Assembly: GCF_000430705.1 (NCBI RefSeq)
Contig: NZ_AUMN01000020.1
Location: 38,539 to 102,538 of the forward strand
Source of the DNA: Arthrobacter castelli DSM 16402
GTDB taxonomy: Bacteria > Actinomycetota > Actinomycetes > Actinomycetales > Micrococcaceae
Direction: 5' to 3'
Length of the DNA: 64,000 bases
Position numbers and translations under genes: made by a program. Shown piece after piece: positions 25,339-34,814 of this stretch; positions within the stretch are counted from its first letter, which is position 1, and each line of letters begins with the position of its first letter. Below the pieces are notes generated by a model, which was not told where the DNA came from, did no database searches, and saw only the letters and a program-made list of their open reading frames with translations.

Positions 25339-27087
25339 TTATTCGATGACGGTCAGCACGGCGTCGGCATCGATCTTGTCGCCGGGCTGCTGCCCGAGTT
25401 CGCCGATGGTGCCGGAGCGGTGGGCGGCAATGGTGGACTCCATCTTCATGGCCTCAAGTACGACGACGGGATCTCCTTCGGAGACTTCGTCTCCGGACTT
25501 CACCAGCCACTTCACCAGGGACCCGGCCATCGGGGAGCGCAGTTCGGCGGTGTCTTCTTCATCGGGGCCGCTTCCAACTGAGGCCGTTCCGGCTCCGGCT
25601 CCGGTCCCGGTGCCGATGCTGGCGAGCAGCCCGGCCGGCAGGCCCAGGCTCACCCGCCGCCCGTCGATGTCCACATTAAAGGTCTGCCGCCCGCCGGAGG
25701 CACCCACCGGGTTGTAGGAGGGATCGGCGGGGATTCGTTCGGCGAACTCGGTTTCGATCCAGTTGGTGTGAACGCCCAGCCCCTCTTCGCTGGTGAACGC
25801 AGGCTCCTCCAGCACCGCGCGGTGGAACGGGATCACGGTGGGAAGTCCTGTCACTTCCAGTTCGGCCAGCGCGCGGCGGGCACGGCGGATGGCCTGCGGC
25901 CGGTCGGAGCCGGTGACAATGAGCTTGGCCAGCATGGAGTCGAACTGGCCGGCGATGGTGCCTCCGGACCGAACGCCGGTGTCCACCCGGATCCCCGGTC
26001 CGGTGGGCGCGGCGAAGGACTCGACCCTGCCGGGGGAGGGGAGGAATCCGCGGCCGACGTCCTCGGCGTTGATCCGGAACTCGAGCGCGTGGCCGGAGGG
26101 CTCGGGGTCCTCGGCGATGTCGAGGGCACCGCCGTCGGCAATGCGGAACTGGGCCAGCACCAGGTCGACGCCGGAGGTTTCTTCCGTGACGGGGTGCTCC
26201 ACCTGCAGCCGGGTGTTGACTTCGAGGAAGCTAACGGTTCCGTCGCCGCCGAGCAGGAATTCGACCGTTCCGGCGCCGTGGTAGTCCGCCTGGCGGCAGA
26301 TGGCCCGGGCCGATGCGTGGATCATGCTGCGCTGTTTGTCGGTGAGGAAGGGCGCCGGGGCTTCCTCGACCAGCTTTTGATGCCGGCGTTGCAGGGAGCA
26401 GTCCCGGGTTCCGGCGACGATGACGTTCCCGTGGGTGTCGGCGATCACCTGGGCCTCGACATGGCGCGGATTATCCAGGAACTGTTCCAGGAAGCACTCT
26501 CCGCGGCCGAACGCGGACTCCGCTTCCCGGACCACGGAATCGAAGGCCTCTTCAACCTCTGCGGAGTCCCGGATGACCCGCATGCCCCGGCCGCCTCCGC
26601 CGTGGGCCGCCTTGAGCACCAGGGGGAATCCGTGGTCCTCAGCGAACTGCCGGATCTCTTCAGCCGATTCGACCGGACCATCGCTACCCGCGGCCATTGG
26701 CGCCTCGGCTTCCAAGGCGATGCGCCGGGCGGTGACTTTGTCGCCCAAGGCCCGGATCGTCTCAGGCGAGGGGCCGATCCAGGTCAGGCCGGCGTCGAGC
26801 ACCGCCTGCGCGAAGTCCGCGTTCTCGGACAGGAAACCGTAGCCCGGATGCACGGCGTCGGCACCGGATCGCTTCGAGATGTCGAGGATCTTGGCTTGGT
26901 TGAGGTAGGTTTCGGCCGGCGTCGATCCCTCCAGCGCGTAGGCTTCATCGGCCAGCGAGACGTGAAGAGCGTCGGCGTCGTCGTCCGCGTACACCGCCAC
27001 CGACTCGATGCCCGCGTCCAGGCATGCGCGTTCGACCCGCACGGCGATTTCGCCGCGGTTGGCGATCAGCACTTTTCGCATTGTCAT
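25339..27087 (-). CDS. biotin carboxylase fused to biotin carboxyl carrier domain
   Basis: 582 residues. Biotin carboxylase (1-~450) has the ATP-grasp loop [10 protein letters not shown], the catalytic region [14 protein letters not shown] and a [10 protein letters not shown]-lobe motif. A Gly/Thr linker leads to a biotinyl domain with EAMKM at 545-549 (biotin on K548). It carboxylates its own biotin with ATP and bicarbonate. In acetyl-CoA carboxylase a CoA-type transferase would follow. Here the only transferase-like partner is the PxpB/C fusion directly upstream, with which it overlaps by four bases (ATGA). That layout resembles a split urea carboxylase; the substrate is unknown. Confidence 0.88.
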   Translation of the reverse strand: MTMRKVLIANRGEIAVRVERACLDAGIESVAVYADDDADALHVSLADEAYALEGSTPAETYLNQAKILDISKRSGADAVHPGYGFLSENADFAQAVLDAGLTWIGPSPETIRALGDKVTARRIALEAEAPMAAGSDGPVESAEEIRQFAEDHGFPLVLKAAHGGGGRGMRVIRDSAEVEEAFDSVVREAESAFGRGECFLEQFLDNPRHVEAQVIADTHGNVIVAGTRDCSLQRRHQKLVEEAPAPFLTDKQRSMIHASARAICRQADYHGAGTVEFLLGGDGTVSFLEVNTRLQVEHPVTEETSGVDLVLAQFRIADGGALDIAEDPEPSGHALEFRINAEDVGRGFLPSPGRVESFAAPTGPGIRVDTGVRSGGTIAGQFDSMLAKLIVTGSDRPQAIRRARRALAELEVTGLPTVIPFHRAVLEEPAFTSEEGLGVHTNWIETEFAERIPADPSYNPVGASGGRQTFNVDIDGRRVSLGLPAGLLASIGTGTGAGAGTASVGSGPDEEDTAELRSPMAGSLVKWLVKSGDEVSEGDPVVVLEAMKMESTIAAHRSGTIGELGQQPGDKIDADAVLTVIE

Positions 27088-28751
27088 CCCGTCTCTCCCG
27101 CTTCGTCGTTGCCGAGCCCAACCGGCGCCTCGGCCACCCGGAACCGGATGGTTCCGCCCGGAGGTATCTGCGCCACCTTGCCCAGGTCCCTATGGGTCAC
27201 CACCGCGATCACCGGGTATCCGCCTGTCACCGGATGGTCGGCCAGGAACAGCACTGGAAGGCCCGACGGCGGCATCTGGATACTGCCTGCCACGGTTCCT
27301 TCGCTGGGCAGTTCGCCGGATGCGGCACGTTCCAGCGGTGTGCCGTCGAGGCGAAGTCCCACCCGGTTGGACTTTGGCGTCACTCCCCAGTCCTGATTGC
27401 ACAATGATTCGAAGGCGGCCTGGTCGAACCAGTCGTCGCGGGGCCCCGGAACAATGTCCACGGTGACAGGACCTTCGTCTGCCGAGGGCTCATCCGCCGC
27501 CGGACCCGGGTGGGCGACGACGCTGGTCGGCGGTGCTTCGGCCACCGGGATGAACGATCCCGCAGCGAGCGGTTCGGGGCCGAGCCCGGACATGGTGTCG
27601 GTGGCCCGGCTGCCCAGCACCTCGGGCACGTCGATGCCGCCGCGGATGGCCACGTAGTTGCGCAGCCCCCGCCGTGCCGGGCCAATGGTGAGTTGTTCGC
27701 CGTCGAGCAGCGCGAAGGGCGTCTCCAAGGGTGCGCTTCGCGTGTTGGCCGTGCCCTTGATGGTCAGCGAGGATGAGGCGCCCGTGACGGCCACTACCTG
27801 GTCGCCGTGCGCTTTGATGGTCAGTCCGCCCATCGCGGTTTCGACGACGGCGTCGTTCGGGCGGTTGCCGGCCAGCCGGTTGGCAGCGGTCATCGCCGGT
27901 GCGTCGAGCGCTCCTGCCTCCGAGACGCCCAGATCCGCATAGCCGAACCGTCCCAGGTCCTGGATCAGGCTCTGCGCACCGGGGGAGACGACGGATACTC
28001 CCGATCCGGCAGGCTCTCGGGGTTCGCCGGGTTCGCCGCGGTCCTCGGGGCCGGTGGATGCCCCGGTTTCAGCGTCCTCCGGGCCGGCTTCGGCGTGCTG
28101 GGAGCCGGGTGCAGTTCCTTGGACATCGATCAGTTCGCGGACTGCCTTGAACTGCACCCTGTTGCCCGGTGCCACCAATGCCGGGTCCTTGCGGTCCAGG
28201 TCCCACATTCTGGCGGCGGTGCGGCCTATCAGCTGCCATCCTCCCGGGGAGCGGCGCGGATACACGGCGGAGAACTTGCCGGCCAGGCCCACCGAACCGG
28301 GAGGCACCTCGGTCCGCGGACTTGCGCGCCTCGGCACCTCCAGCCGCTCGTCGCCGTCGGCCAGGTAGGCGAATCCGGGGGCGAAACCACCAAAGGCGGC
28401 GATCCATGGCCGGCCCGTGTGTGCCTCGATCACTGCATCACGGCTCAAGCCGGTCAGCTCCGCCACATCGTCCAGGTCTTCGCCGTCGTAGACCGTCTCG
28501 ATCTCGCGCAGGGTGTCGTCAAGATCGGCCGGGCCGGACAGATCGAGCCGCGGAACTTCGGCGGCGATAGTCCGGATGGCGGCCGGCGAATCGGCGGTGA
28601 CCAGTACGGTTTCGGCGGCAGCGAGCACGTCGACCTGGCCGGGCAGCGGATGTTCGGACAGGTGGGACTTCAGCGACAATACGTCGTCCATGCTGCCCAG
28701 CTCGATCATGACGGCATGGGTGCCGACCGGCCGGATGCCCCGAATCTGCAC
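27084..28751 (-). CDS. 5-oxoprolinase subunits PxpB-PxpC fusion (KipI-KipA; carboxyltransferase-like)
   Basis: 555 residues joining two normally separate proteins. PxpB/KipI (about 1-212) has [16 protein letters not shown] and [15 protein letters not shown]. PxpC/KipA (about 250-550) has [40 protein letters not shown] and [14 protein letters not shown] linker rich in Gly, Glu and Pro separates them. With PxpA this forms the ATP-dependent 5-oxoprolinase. The same two folds form the carboxyltransferase part of urea carboxylase, and a biotin carboxylase gene overlaps its 3' end. It has a GTG start three bases after pxpA. Confidence 0.88.
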   Translation of the reverse strand: MQIRGIRPVGTHAVMIELGSMDDVLSLKSHLSEHPLPGQVDVLAAAETVLVTADSPAAIRTIAAEVPRLDLSGPADLDDTLREIETVYDGEDLDDVAELTGLSRDAVIEAHTGRPWIAAFGGFAPGFAYLADGDERLEVPRRASPRTEVPPGSVGLAGKFSAVYPRRSPGGWQLIGRTAARMWDLDRKDPALVAPGNRVQFKAVRELIDVQGTAPGSQHAEAGPEDAETGASTGPEDRGEPGEPREPAGSGVSVVSPGAQSLIQDLGRFGYADLGVSEAGALDAPAMTAANRLAGNRPNDAVVETAMGGLTIKAHGDQVVAVTGASSSLTIKGTANTRSAPLETPFALLDGEQLTIGPARRGLRNYVAIRGGIDVPEVLGSRATDTMSGLGPEPLAAGSFIPVAEAPPTSVVAHPGPAADEPSADEGPVTVDIVPGPRDDWFDQAAFESLCNQDWGVTPKSNRVGLRLDGTPLERAASGELPSEGTVAGSIQMPPSGLPVLFLADHPVTGGYPVIAVVTHRDLGKVAQIPPGGTIRFRVAEAPVGLGNDEAGETG

Positions 28752-28754
28752 CGT

Positions 28755-29528
28755 TCAGGCGAACGAGGCGATGGTGATTCCGGCCTCGCGCAGGGCGTCC
28801 CTGACGGCCGCCGACATCTCGACGGCTCCGGGGGAATCGCCGTGCAGGCAAATGCTGTCCGCGTCGACGTCGATCACGGTGCCGTCCGTGGTCTTGATCT
28901 TCGACTCGGTCGCCACGCGCAGCACGTGTTCGACGACGTCCTCGGTGTTGTGCAGCACCGCGCCGGACTCCCGCCGGGAGACCAGGGTTCCGTCGGGGTT
29001 GTAGGCGCGGTCGGCGAAAGCCTCCTGGACGGTGCGCAGCCCGGCCTGGTCCGCGAGCTTCAGCACCGCCGAGTTGGGCAGCACCATCAGCGGCAGCGAC
29101 GGATCGACGTCCTTGACGGCGTCGACGACGGCCTGGGCGTGCTGCTCGTGATGGACGATGGTGTTGTACAGGGCACCGTGCGGTTTCACGTACTTCACCG
29201 CCGTACCGGCCCGGGCGGCGAGGGCCTGCAGAGCGCCGATCTGGTAGACGACGTCGTCGGCCAACTCGCTGGGGGCGACGTCCATGAAGCGGCGGCCGAA
29301 CCCCTGCAGGTCGCGGTAAGCCGGGTGGGCTCCGATGGTGACTGACGCCGCTGCGGCCGCGCGGCAGGTAGCGCTGATCCAGGCGGGGTCTCCGGCGTGG
29401 AATCCGCACGCCACATTGGCGCTGGAGACAGACTCAAAGATGGCGGCGTCGTCGCCGAGCTCCCAGCGGCCGAATGACTCGCCGACGTCGCTGTTCAGAT
29501 CAATACTGATGGCACCGGTTTCAGCCAT
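28755..29528 (-). CDS. pxpA: 5-oxoprolinase subunit PxpA (LamB/YcsF family)
   Basis: 257 residues, the usual length. The family opening [19 protein letters not shown] is followed by [30 protein letters not shown] and [10 protein letters not shown], with the terminal [12 protein letters not shown]. These His and Asp residues line the active site of a carbohydrate-deacetylase-like barrel. It acts with PxpB and PxpC to open 5-oxoproline to glutamate using ATP. GAGGGA precedes the ATG. It is the first gene of the operon; the promoter is not obvious. Confidence 0.9.
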   Translation of the reverse strand: MAETGAISIDLNSDVGESFGRWELGDDAAIFESVSSANVACGFHAGDPAWISATCRAAAAASVTIGAHPAYRDLQGFGRRFMDVAPSELADDVVYQIGALQALAARAGTAVKYVKPHGALYNTIVHHEQHAQAVVDAVKDVDPSLPLMVLPNSAVLKLADQAGLRTVQEAFADRAYNPDGTLVSRRESGAVLHNTEDVVEHVLRVATESKIKTTDGTVIDVDADSICLHGDSPGAVEMSAAVRDALREAGITIASFA

Positions 29529-29658
29529 GACGATCCCTCATCTCTATCGCGTTGTCACTGTCCACAATGCCCCACCGTACGCGGGCGGTTCAATAGCCGC
29601 CCTGGCGCGACGCGGGCGTGGGTCACAGCGCGGCCCGGTGGCGTTGCCCTCGGGCTCC

Positions 29659-29732
29659 CGCCGAGATAGCTACTTAGCCGCCAGGTAGCCCGTTGCAAGG
29701 GGCTACCTGGCGGCGGAGGCGCTCTCTCGGCG
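29659..29732. repeat. intergenic palindrome family 1, copy A
   Basis: A nested hairpin. The inner stem is CCGCCAGGTAGCCC paired perfectly with GGGCTACCTGGCGG around GTTGCAAG (29678-29713). The outer stem is CGCCGAGATAGC with GCTCTCTCGGCG (11 of 12 pairs). It lies just downstream of the minus-strand nuclease gene, so it may end that transcript. Confidence 0.85.
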
Positions 29733-29780
29733 TCGCGGACCGATCTGAAACGCAGGGGTGTACTGCAGAATTCGGGTCTG

Positions 29781-30947
29781 CTAGCACGGCTGCCAGGTCA
29801 CGCCGCCGGGGTCGTAGCAACGCGGTCCGGTGTATCCCGGATATGGATTGGCCGGCTCGGGAGCGGGCTTGGGCGTGGGCGCAGGTTCGGGAGCCGGCTT
29901 CGGAGCGGGCTTGGGCGGTGCGGGCCTGGGCGCAGCGGGCGCCGGTGCCGGAGCGGCAGGCGGCTGTGGCGCCGGGGCGGGTTGAAGGTTTCTCAAACGA
30001 TCCCGTTCCGCCGCGGCAGCCTGCTCGGCAGCCTTCCGGGCAGCCCGTTCCTCGGCAGCTTTCCGCTCCCGTTCGGCCTTGGCGGCTGCTTGTTGGCGGG
30101 CTTCGGCCTTCTTTTCGGCTGCTTCCTTCGCCTCGGACTTCTTCAGCTTGTCCGCCTTGGCTTCGACCTTCTGGAGCCGGTCTTTGCCGGCGGAAATCTT
30201 TGCGCCGAGCTTGCTCGTGAACCCGGTGGTCTTTGCGCCGGTAGCGGCGAGCCAGCGGGTGGTGTCCTTGCCCGCCTCAAACGCTTCTTCAAGGGATTCC
30301 GCCGCCGTGATCGCCGCCACCAAGGTCGCAGCCGTTGCGGCGGCTGAATCTGCCGTTGACCCCGCCGGTGCGGCGATGGCGTCTGCAAGAGATTGCAGGG
30401 TTTGATCCACTTCGGCGGGAACGGAGCATCCCGTTGCTGAGTCGTAGAGTCCGTGCTCCTGCTTCTTTGCCTGATCCTGGGCTGCGCGGACAGGACTGTA
30501 GTACTTGTCGTTGGGTTCAAAGAGGACCGCGACCCCGAGGCCCTGCTCCGCGATTTCCGCGTTCACCAAGGTTTTATCAGATGTGAAGACAGCGGCGAGG
30601 GTGCGCCCGTACTGATCAGTTCGTTCCTCGTCGTAATCGAGCCCGACCTGGGTGCCGGGTGGGAGCATATCGCGGAGGAAATCGGTCGCTTCCGTGCCCA
30701 GGCATTCGACCGGCTTATCCGGGTGCTTCGTTTCCGGAGTGTCGACGTTCAGCAGCCGTACGGTTTCATTCTCGGAATCGATGTTGATGACGAGAGTGTC
30801 GCCATCGATGATCCGGACGACACTTCCCGTTTCGGCTCCCGCCGAGTTGCCACAACCCACGAGTGCCGCCGTCAATAGGACGACGAGTCCGGTTTTCCAG
30901 GATGTGCCGAACCCGCGACGGCGCGCGGCACTAACTGCCTTGGTCAT
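29781..30947 (-). CDS. lipoprotein thermonuclease (SNase-like) with long Ala/Lys and Pro tail
   Basis: 388 residues. A lipobox LVGC follows the signal helix, so the protein is anchored outside the membrane. The staphylococcal-nuclease fold has VVRIIDGDTLVI, VRLLNVDTPETKHP (catalytic Arg/Asp/Glu region) and DEERTDQYGRTLAAV. After about residue 170 comes a long helical Ala/Lys/Glu region, probably coiled coil, then PAP repeats that may span the cell wall, and a terminal NPYPGYTGPRCYDPGGVTWQ ending in Cys, similar to tails on other actinobacterial SNase proteins. It likely degrades external DNA or RNA. Start 30947 was chosen because the upstream TTG has no better signal. Confidence 0.82.
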   Translation of the reverse strand: MTKAVSAARRRGFGTSWKTGLVVLLTAALVGCGNSAGAETGSVVRIIDGDTLVINIDSENETVRLLNVDTPETKHPDKPVECLGTEATDFLRDMLPPGTQVGLDYDEERTDQYGRTLAAVFTSDKTLVNAEIAEQGLGVAVLFEPNDKYYSPVRAAQDQAKKQEHGLYDSATGCSVPAEVDQTLQSLADAIAAPAGSTADSAAATAATLVAAITAAESLEEAFEAGKDTTRWLAATGAKTTGFTSKLGAKISAGKDRLQKVEAKADKLKKSEAKEAAEKKAEARQQAAAKAERERKAAEERAARKAAEQAAAAERDRLRNLQPAPAPQPPAAPAPAPAAPRPAPPKPAPKPAPEPAPTPKPAPEPANPYPGYTGPRCYDPGGVTWQPC

Positions 30948-31051
30948 TGTTGCCCCCAGCAAATGATCGAGTGAATAGAACCAGTTTAGCCTGAACCTTC
31001 TTCGATCAGGTTCAAAGGGTGCGGGAGCCGCGGCCGGCTTTTGGCCTCCCT

Positions 31052-31122
31052 CCGAGGTAGCTATTTGGCCGCCAGGTAGCCCGTTGCAAGGGGCTATCTC
31101 GAGGCGGAGGTGCTATCTCGCG
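31052..31122. repeat. intergenic palindrome family 1, copy B
   Basis: It aligns with copy A at about 85% over its length, including the shared run GCCGCCAGGTAGCCCGTTGC and the following AAGGGGCTA, but the right arm has drifted (GGGCTATCTCGAGG), weakening the stem. It sits between two divergent genes, upstream of both, so it cannot be a terminator for either. A 16-bp direct repeat CTCGCGGTAGGAGAGG follows (31117 and 31143). Confidence 0.8.
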
Positions 31123-31236
31123 GTAGGAGAGGGGGATGCACCTCGCGGTAGGAGAGGAGATCCGTTTCGGGGTACGGGACCGTGTGCAAGGCCGTCTCGA
31201 TACAGTGAACGGAAACAGGGAACCGGAGGAGAGGTC

Positions 31237-32397
31237 ATGACTGTCCAGTTCGACGCCATTACCGAAGAGTCGTTGCGCGCCCGCGGGAGCAAGAAATGGT
31301 CAACGTATCCAGGCGCGATACCCGCATTCGTCGCCGAGATGGACTTCGGCACGGCACCGGCGGTGACAAGTGCCGTGGAGACCGCCGTCGCCGAGTCGTT
31401 GTTTGGCTATATGCCGGATGCAGTCGATGGCGCGCTGTCCGAGGCGACGTCTCGGTATCTGCAGGATTCGTACGCGTGGAAGGTGGAGCCTGCCAACATC
31501 CGGCCGCTGCCTGATGTGTTGAAGGGCCTCGAGGTTGCTATCGAATACTTTTCGGAGCCCGGCTCAGCCGTTGTCCTCCCGACGCCGGCCTACATGCCGT
31601 TCCTGTGGCTGCCGAGAACCCTGGATCGCGAAATCATCCAGGTTCCCATGCTGTCCGACGGCGAAAACTGGGCCCTCGACCTCGATGGCATCGACGAAGC
31701 GCTTTCGGGCCGGGGAGGTTTACTCGTCTTCTGCAACCCCCACAACCCGATCGGCAAGGTTTACAGGCGGGATGAAATGCGGGCTGTGGCCGACATTGTC
31801 GATAGGCACAACGCCCGGGTGTTCTCGGACGAGATCCACGCTCCGCTCATCTACCCGGGTTCAAGCCATATTCCCTACGCATCGGTGTCAGCCGCCGCCG
31901 CGGCACACACCATCACCGCCACCTCGGCGTCGAAAGCCTGGAACCTTCCAGGGCTGAAGTGCGCACAGCTGATCCTGACCAACGACGACGACGCGAAAGT
32001 GTGGGCGGATGTTGGCTTCATGGCCGAACACGGCGCGAGCAACCTCGGCGTCGTCGCCAACACCGCTGCCTACGCGGCCGGCCACCAATGGCTCTCGGAC
32101 GTCCTGGCGTACCTGGATTCGAATCGAAAACTCCTCAGCGATCTCATCGCCGAACACCTGCCCGGCGTTTCCTGCACGCAACCGGACGGCACATACCTGG
32201 CATGGCTCGATTGTCGTGCCCTCGAGATTGGCGAGAGCCCGCAGCAGTTTTTCCTGAACGAGGCCGGTGTCGCATGTACGGACGGGGCAGACTGCGGAGA
32301 TGCCGGCACGGGATTCGTGCGGTTCAATTTCGCGATGCCGAAACCAGTTTTGACCAAGGCAATCAAGAAGATGGGCCAAGCGGTGTCCAATCGCTAA
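31237..32397 (+). CDS. MalY/PatB-type PLP enzyme (cystathionine beta-lyase or aminotransferase)
   Basis: 386 residues of fold-type I, MalY/PatB subgroup. Seen are PAFVAEMDFGTAPAV, FGYMPDA, FCNPHNPIGKV, VFSDEIHAPLIYPG and the PLP lysine in TSASKAWNLPGLKCAQ, with the C-terminal Arg region GTGFVRFNFAMP. The subgroup cleaves the C-S bond of cystathionine or does aminotransfer; the exact reaction is open. GGAGGAGAGG immediately precedes the ATG. It lies 142 bp upstream of the amino-sugar operon but is separated from it by that operon's own promoter. Confidence 0.88.
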   Translation: MTVQFDAITEESLRARGSKKWSTYPGAIPAFVAEMDFGTAPAVTSAVETAVAESLFGYMPDAVDGALSEATSRYLQDSYAWKVEPANIRPLPDVLKGLEVAIEYFSEPGSAVVLPTPAYMPFLWLPRTLDREIIQVPMLSDGENWALDLDGIDEALSGRGGLLVFCNPHNPIGKVYRRDEMRAVADIVDRHNARVFSDEIHAPLIYPGSSHIPYASVSAAAAAHTITATSASKAWNLPGLKCAQLILTNDDDAKVWADVGFMAEHGASNLGVVANTAAYAAGHQWLSDVLAYLDSNRKLLSDLIAEHLPGVSCTQPDGTYLAWLDCRALEIGESPQQFFLNEAGVACTDGADCGDAGTGFVRFNFAMPKPVLTKAIKKMGQAVSNR

Positions 32398-32439
32398 GCG
32401 CAGTTAGCCGCCGTCGGCCCAGCGCCATCTTCACCCAGA

Positions 32440-32483
32440 TGTAATAAAATTTCATTGACTTATGTGATGGAGAACACTAATTT
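32440..32483 (+). promoter_or_regulatory. promoter and RpiR/MurR-like operator of the amino-sugar operon
   Basis: TTGACT (32455-32460) and TAATTT (32478-32483) are spaced 17 bp, a near-ideal sigma-70 promoter. Directly before it, TGTAAT-AAA-ATTTCA (32440-32454) is an imperfect palindrome of the kind bound by RpiR-family (MurR-like) repressors. No RpiR gene is in the window. Confidence 0.6.
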
Positions 32484-32539
32484 CGTGTGTGGGCTGTGAC
32501 TCCAGTCACGGCCAACTCCAAGAGTGAAGGGCCAGTTCG

Positions 32540-33853
32540 ATGAGGAAATTCAGGACCTCCCTGGCGATTGCGGCGGTTACCGCCCTCGGGCTGACCGCCT
32601 GCGGAAGCGGCGGGAGCGGCGACGACGGCGGTAATGGTGGCAGCGGCGGCAACGGCAAAAGCGGCGAAGGGGAAACACTCAGCGTTTGGATCATGGAAGG
32701 GACCAATCCCAACGCGGATGCTTTCTTTAAGAAGGCAGGACAGAAGTTCAAGGAAAAGACGGGTGCGAAGCTCGACGTGCAGTTCGTCCAGTGGGGCGAG
32801 GCGCATGACCGTTTCGTCACCTCGATTGCCGGCGGCACCACACCTGACGTGGCCGAAACGGGCACGACGTGGACGGCGGAGTTCGCCCAGGCCGGTGCGC
32901 TGGCACCGCTCGACGAGCAAGTGAAGGCTGCCGGGATCAAGGAAGATCTGGTCGACGGCCTGGTGGAAGCCGGCACAGTTGATGGCAGCCTCTACGGTAT
33001 GCCGTGGTACGCCGGTGTGCGGTCCGTGATTTACCGAACCGATGTGTTCAAGGAACTGAACCTGGATGAGCCGCAGTCGTGGGATGAGCTGCTCAAGACC
33101 GCGCAGACGATCAAGCAGGAGAAGCCGGACTTGATCCCGTGGGCGGTCCCCGGCGGTTCGCAGTACGCGGCGTACCCGTTCATCTGGGGCACCGGCGGCA
33201 AGCTCGCCACCCAGCAGGACGGCAAGTGGGTCTCGGGACTGACGTCCCCGGAAGCGCGGCAGGGTATCGAGTTCTACACCGATCTAGCCTTGGAGCACGG
33301 TCTATCCTCGGCGGCGGCGACCACCTGGGATGCCACGGACGTGCTGGACAACTTCGCCAAGGGCAAGCTGCCGATGGCCATCCTCGGCTCGTGGGCCGCT
33401 CCGACGCTGATTGAGAAGAACCCGGATCTCGAAGGCAAGCTGGGCGCGTTCCCGATTCCCGGACCCGACGGCGGCTATAGCCCGTCGTTCCTCGGCGGGT
33501 CGCACTTGAGCGTCTTCAACAGTGCGGACAACCCGGAGTTGGCCTGGGAGTTCGTCAAGATGTTGACGACGACGGATCTGGCAGCTCAGTGGGCCGAGGA
33601 GACGAATTACTTCCCGGGCACGGAATCCCTGCTGGAGAAGTCGATTAATTCCGATGATCCAATGGTCAAGCCCTTCGCCACTCAGATGGTGGAAGCCGGC
33701 ACAACGGTTCCGGTGACGCCGAAGTTCGGAGCCGTACAGGGAAAGAAGACGATTCCCGCCATGCTCCAGTCGATCCTTGCCGGCGACAAGACCGTCAAGC
33801 AGGCGACGTCGGATGCGGCTGCGGAGATCGAAGAAATCCTGAACAGTAAGTAG
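32540..33853 (+). CDS. ABC sugar transporter substrate-binding lipoprotein
   Basis: 437 residues, extracellular solute-binding family 1. A lipoprotein signal ends LGLTACGSG (lipid on the Cys at about 21). A Gly-rich spacer follows, then TLSVWIMEGTNPN, the signature region around FVTSIAGGTTPDVAETGTTW, and GMPWYAGVRSVIYRTDVF in the hinge region. It delivers a sugar to the two permeases that follow. The NagZ and AnmK genes in the same operon suggest GlcNAc-anhydroMurNAc or a related amino sugar; that is inference from context. No ATPase is encoded, so a shared MsiK-type ATPase elsewhere is probable. Confidence 0.9.
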   Translation: MRKFRTSLAIAAVTALGLTACGSGGSGDDGGNGGSGGNGKSGEGETLSVWIMEGTNPNADAFFKKAGQKFKEKTGAKLDVQFVQWGEAHDRFVTSIAGGTTPDVAETGTTWTAEFAQAGALAPLDEQVKAAGIKEDLVDGLVEAGTVDGSLYGMPWYAGVRSVIYRTDVFKELNLDEPQSWDELLKTAQTIKQEKPDLIPWAVPGGSQYAAYPFIWGTGGKLATQQDGKWVSGLTSPEARQGIEFYTDLALEHGLSSAAATTWDATDVLDNFAKGKLPMAILGSWAAPTLIEKNPDLEGKLGAFPIPGPDGGYSPSFLGGSHLSVFNSADNPELAWEFVKMLTTTDLAAQWAEETNYFPGTESLLEKSINSDDPMVKPFATQMVEAGTTVPVTPKFGAVQGKKTIPAMLQSILAGDKTVKQATSDAAAEIEEILNSK

Positions 33854-33857
33854 GCCA

Positions 33858-34814
33858 TTGAGCAGTTCAACCACCTCACCGGTCACGCGCGGGTCAAACC
33901 GGCGCGTGGCCGGTGACCCAACGCCTTCACGACGACGGCGGAAACTCAGACTCAGAGCCACCCGGCCCTGGCTGTTGCTGGCACCGGCGCTGCTGCTGTG
34001 GCCGCTGGTGCGGGTCTTCCTGTTCTCGCTGCAGGAGTACGGACTGCGCCAGATCGTCAGCGGCGAGTCCAACTACATCGGGTTCGACAACTACGCAGAG
34101 ATCTTCAGCGAACCGATGCTGTGGCAGATCGTGCTGCCCAACACCATCGGCTTCGCCATTGTCGCCGTTGGCGGGACCGTGGTCTTCGGTACACTCGTCG
34201 CCCTGCTGCTGGCGTCGCTGAACCGGATGTGGCGGGCGATTGTCAGCAGCTGCATCATGGTGGCCTGGGCTATGCCGGCGGTGACCGGGACCTATGTGTG
34301 GATCTGGCTGTTCGACGCCAACACCGGTCTGGTCAACACCTTGCTGCTGGGCGCCGGGATCCTGGACGAACCGCACAACTGGTTCACGGACCGCTGGTCT
34401 TTCTACGCCATTGTGGTGCTGAACATCATCCATCACGGATTTCCCTTCGTCGCGGTTACGGTGCTGGCGGGACTGTTGGGAGTGTCCAAGGAGATGATCG
34501 AAGCGGCAACTGTCGATGGCGCGGGCGCCATCCGCCGCTTCTTTCAGATCATCTTCCCAACGTTGAAACCCGTCTTCGCGGTGGTGGTGATCCTGTCCAC
34601 CATCTGGGACTTCAAGGTCTTCGCACAGATTTACCTGATGCCCGGTGGGTCCGGTTCCAACAGATCGGTGTTGAACCTGGGCGTCTGGTCGTACGTCGAG
34701 TCGTTTGCACAGAACCGGTACGGGTTTGGGTCCGCGATTGCTGTGCTGCTGACCGTGATGCTGCTGGTGGTCAGCGTGGTGTACGTGCGGACACTGTTCA
34801 AGGAGGAGAAATGA
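33858..34814 (+). CDS. ABC sugar permease, MalF/UgpA type
   Basis: 318 residues with six membrane helices after a basic cytoplasmic N-terminus. The ATPase-docking EAA loop reads EMIEAATVDGAGAIRRFFQI with PTLKPV after it. WLLLAPALLLWPLVRVFLFS is the first helix. It starts with TTG four bases after the binding-protein stop and ends overlapping the next permease by four bases. Confidence 0.9.
   Translation: MSSSTTSPVTRGSNRRVAGDPTPSRRRRKLRLRATRPWLLLAPALLLWPLVRVFLFSLQEYGLRQIVSGESNYIGFDNYAEIFSEPMLWQIVLPNTIGFAIVAVGGTVVFGTLVALLLASLNRMWRAIVSSCIMVAWAMPAVTGTYVWIWLFDANTGLVNTLLLGAGILDEPHNWFTDRWSFYAIVVLNIIHHGFPFVAVTVLAGLLGVSKEMIEAATVDGAGAIRRFFQIIFPTLKPVFAVVVILSTIWDFKVFAQIYLMPGGSGSNRSVLNLGVWSYVESFAQNRYGFGSAIAVLLTVMLLVVSVVYVRTLFKEEK

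Noticed and set aside
25339..27087. Naming the gene accA or accC of fatty-acid synthesis
   Set aside because: Domain order fits an acyl-CoA carboxylase alpha subunit, but the operon context with pxp genes and the absence of an acyl-CoA carboxyltransferase argue against assigning that role.
27807..29345. Plus-strand open frame of 512 codons across pxpBC and pxpA
   Set aside because: Shadow of two clearly conserved genes on the minus strand.
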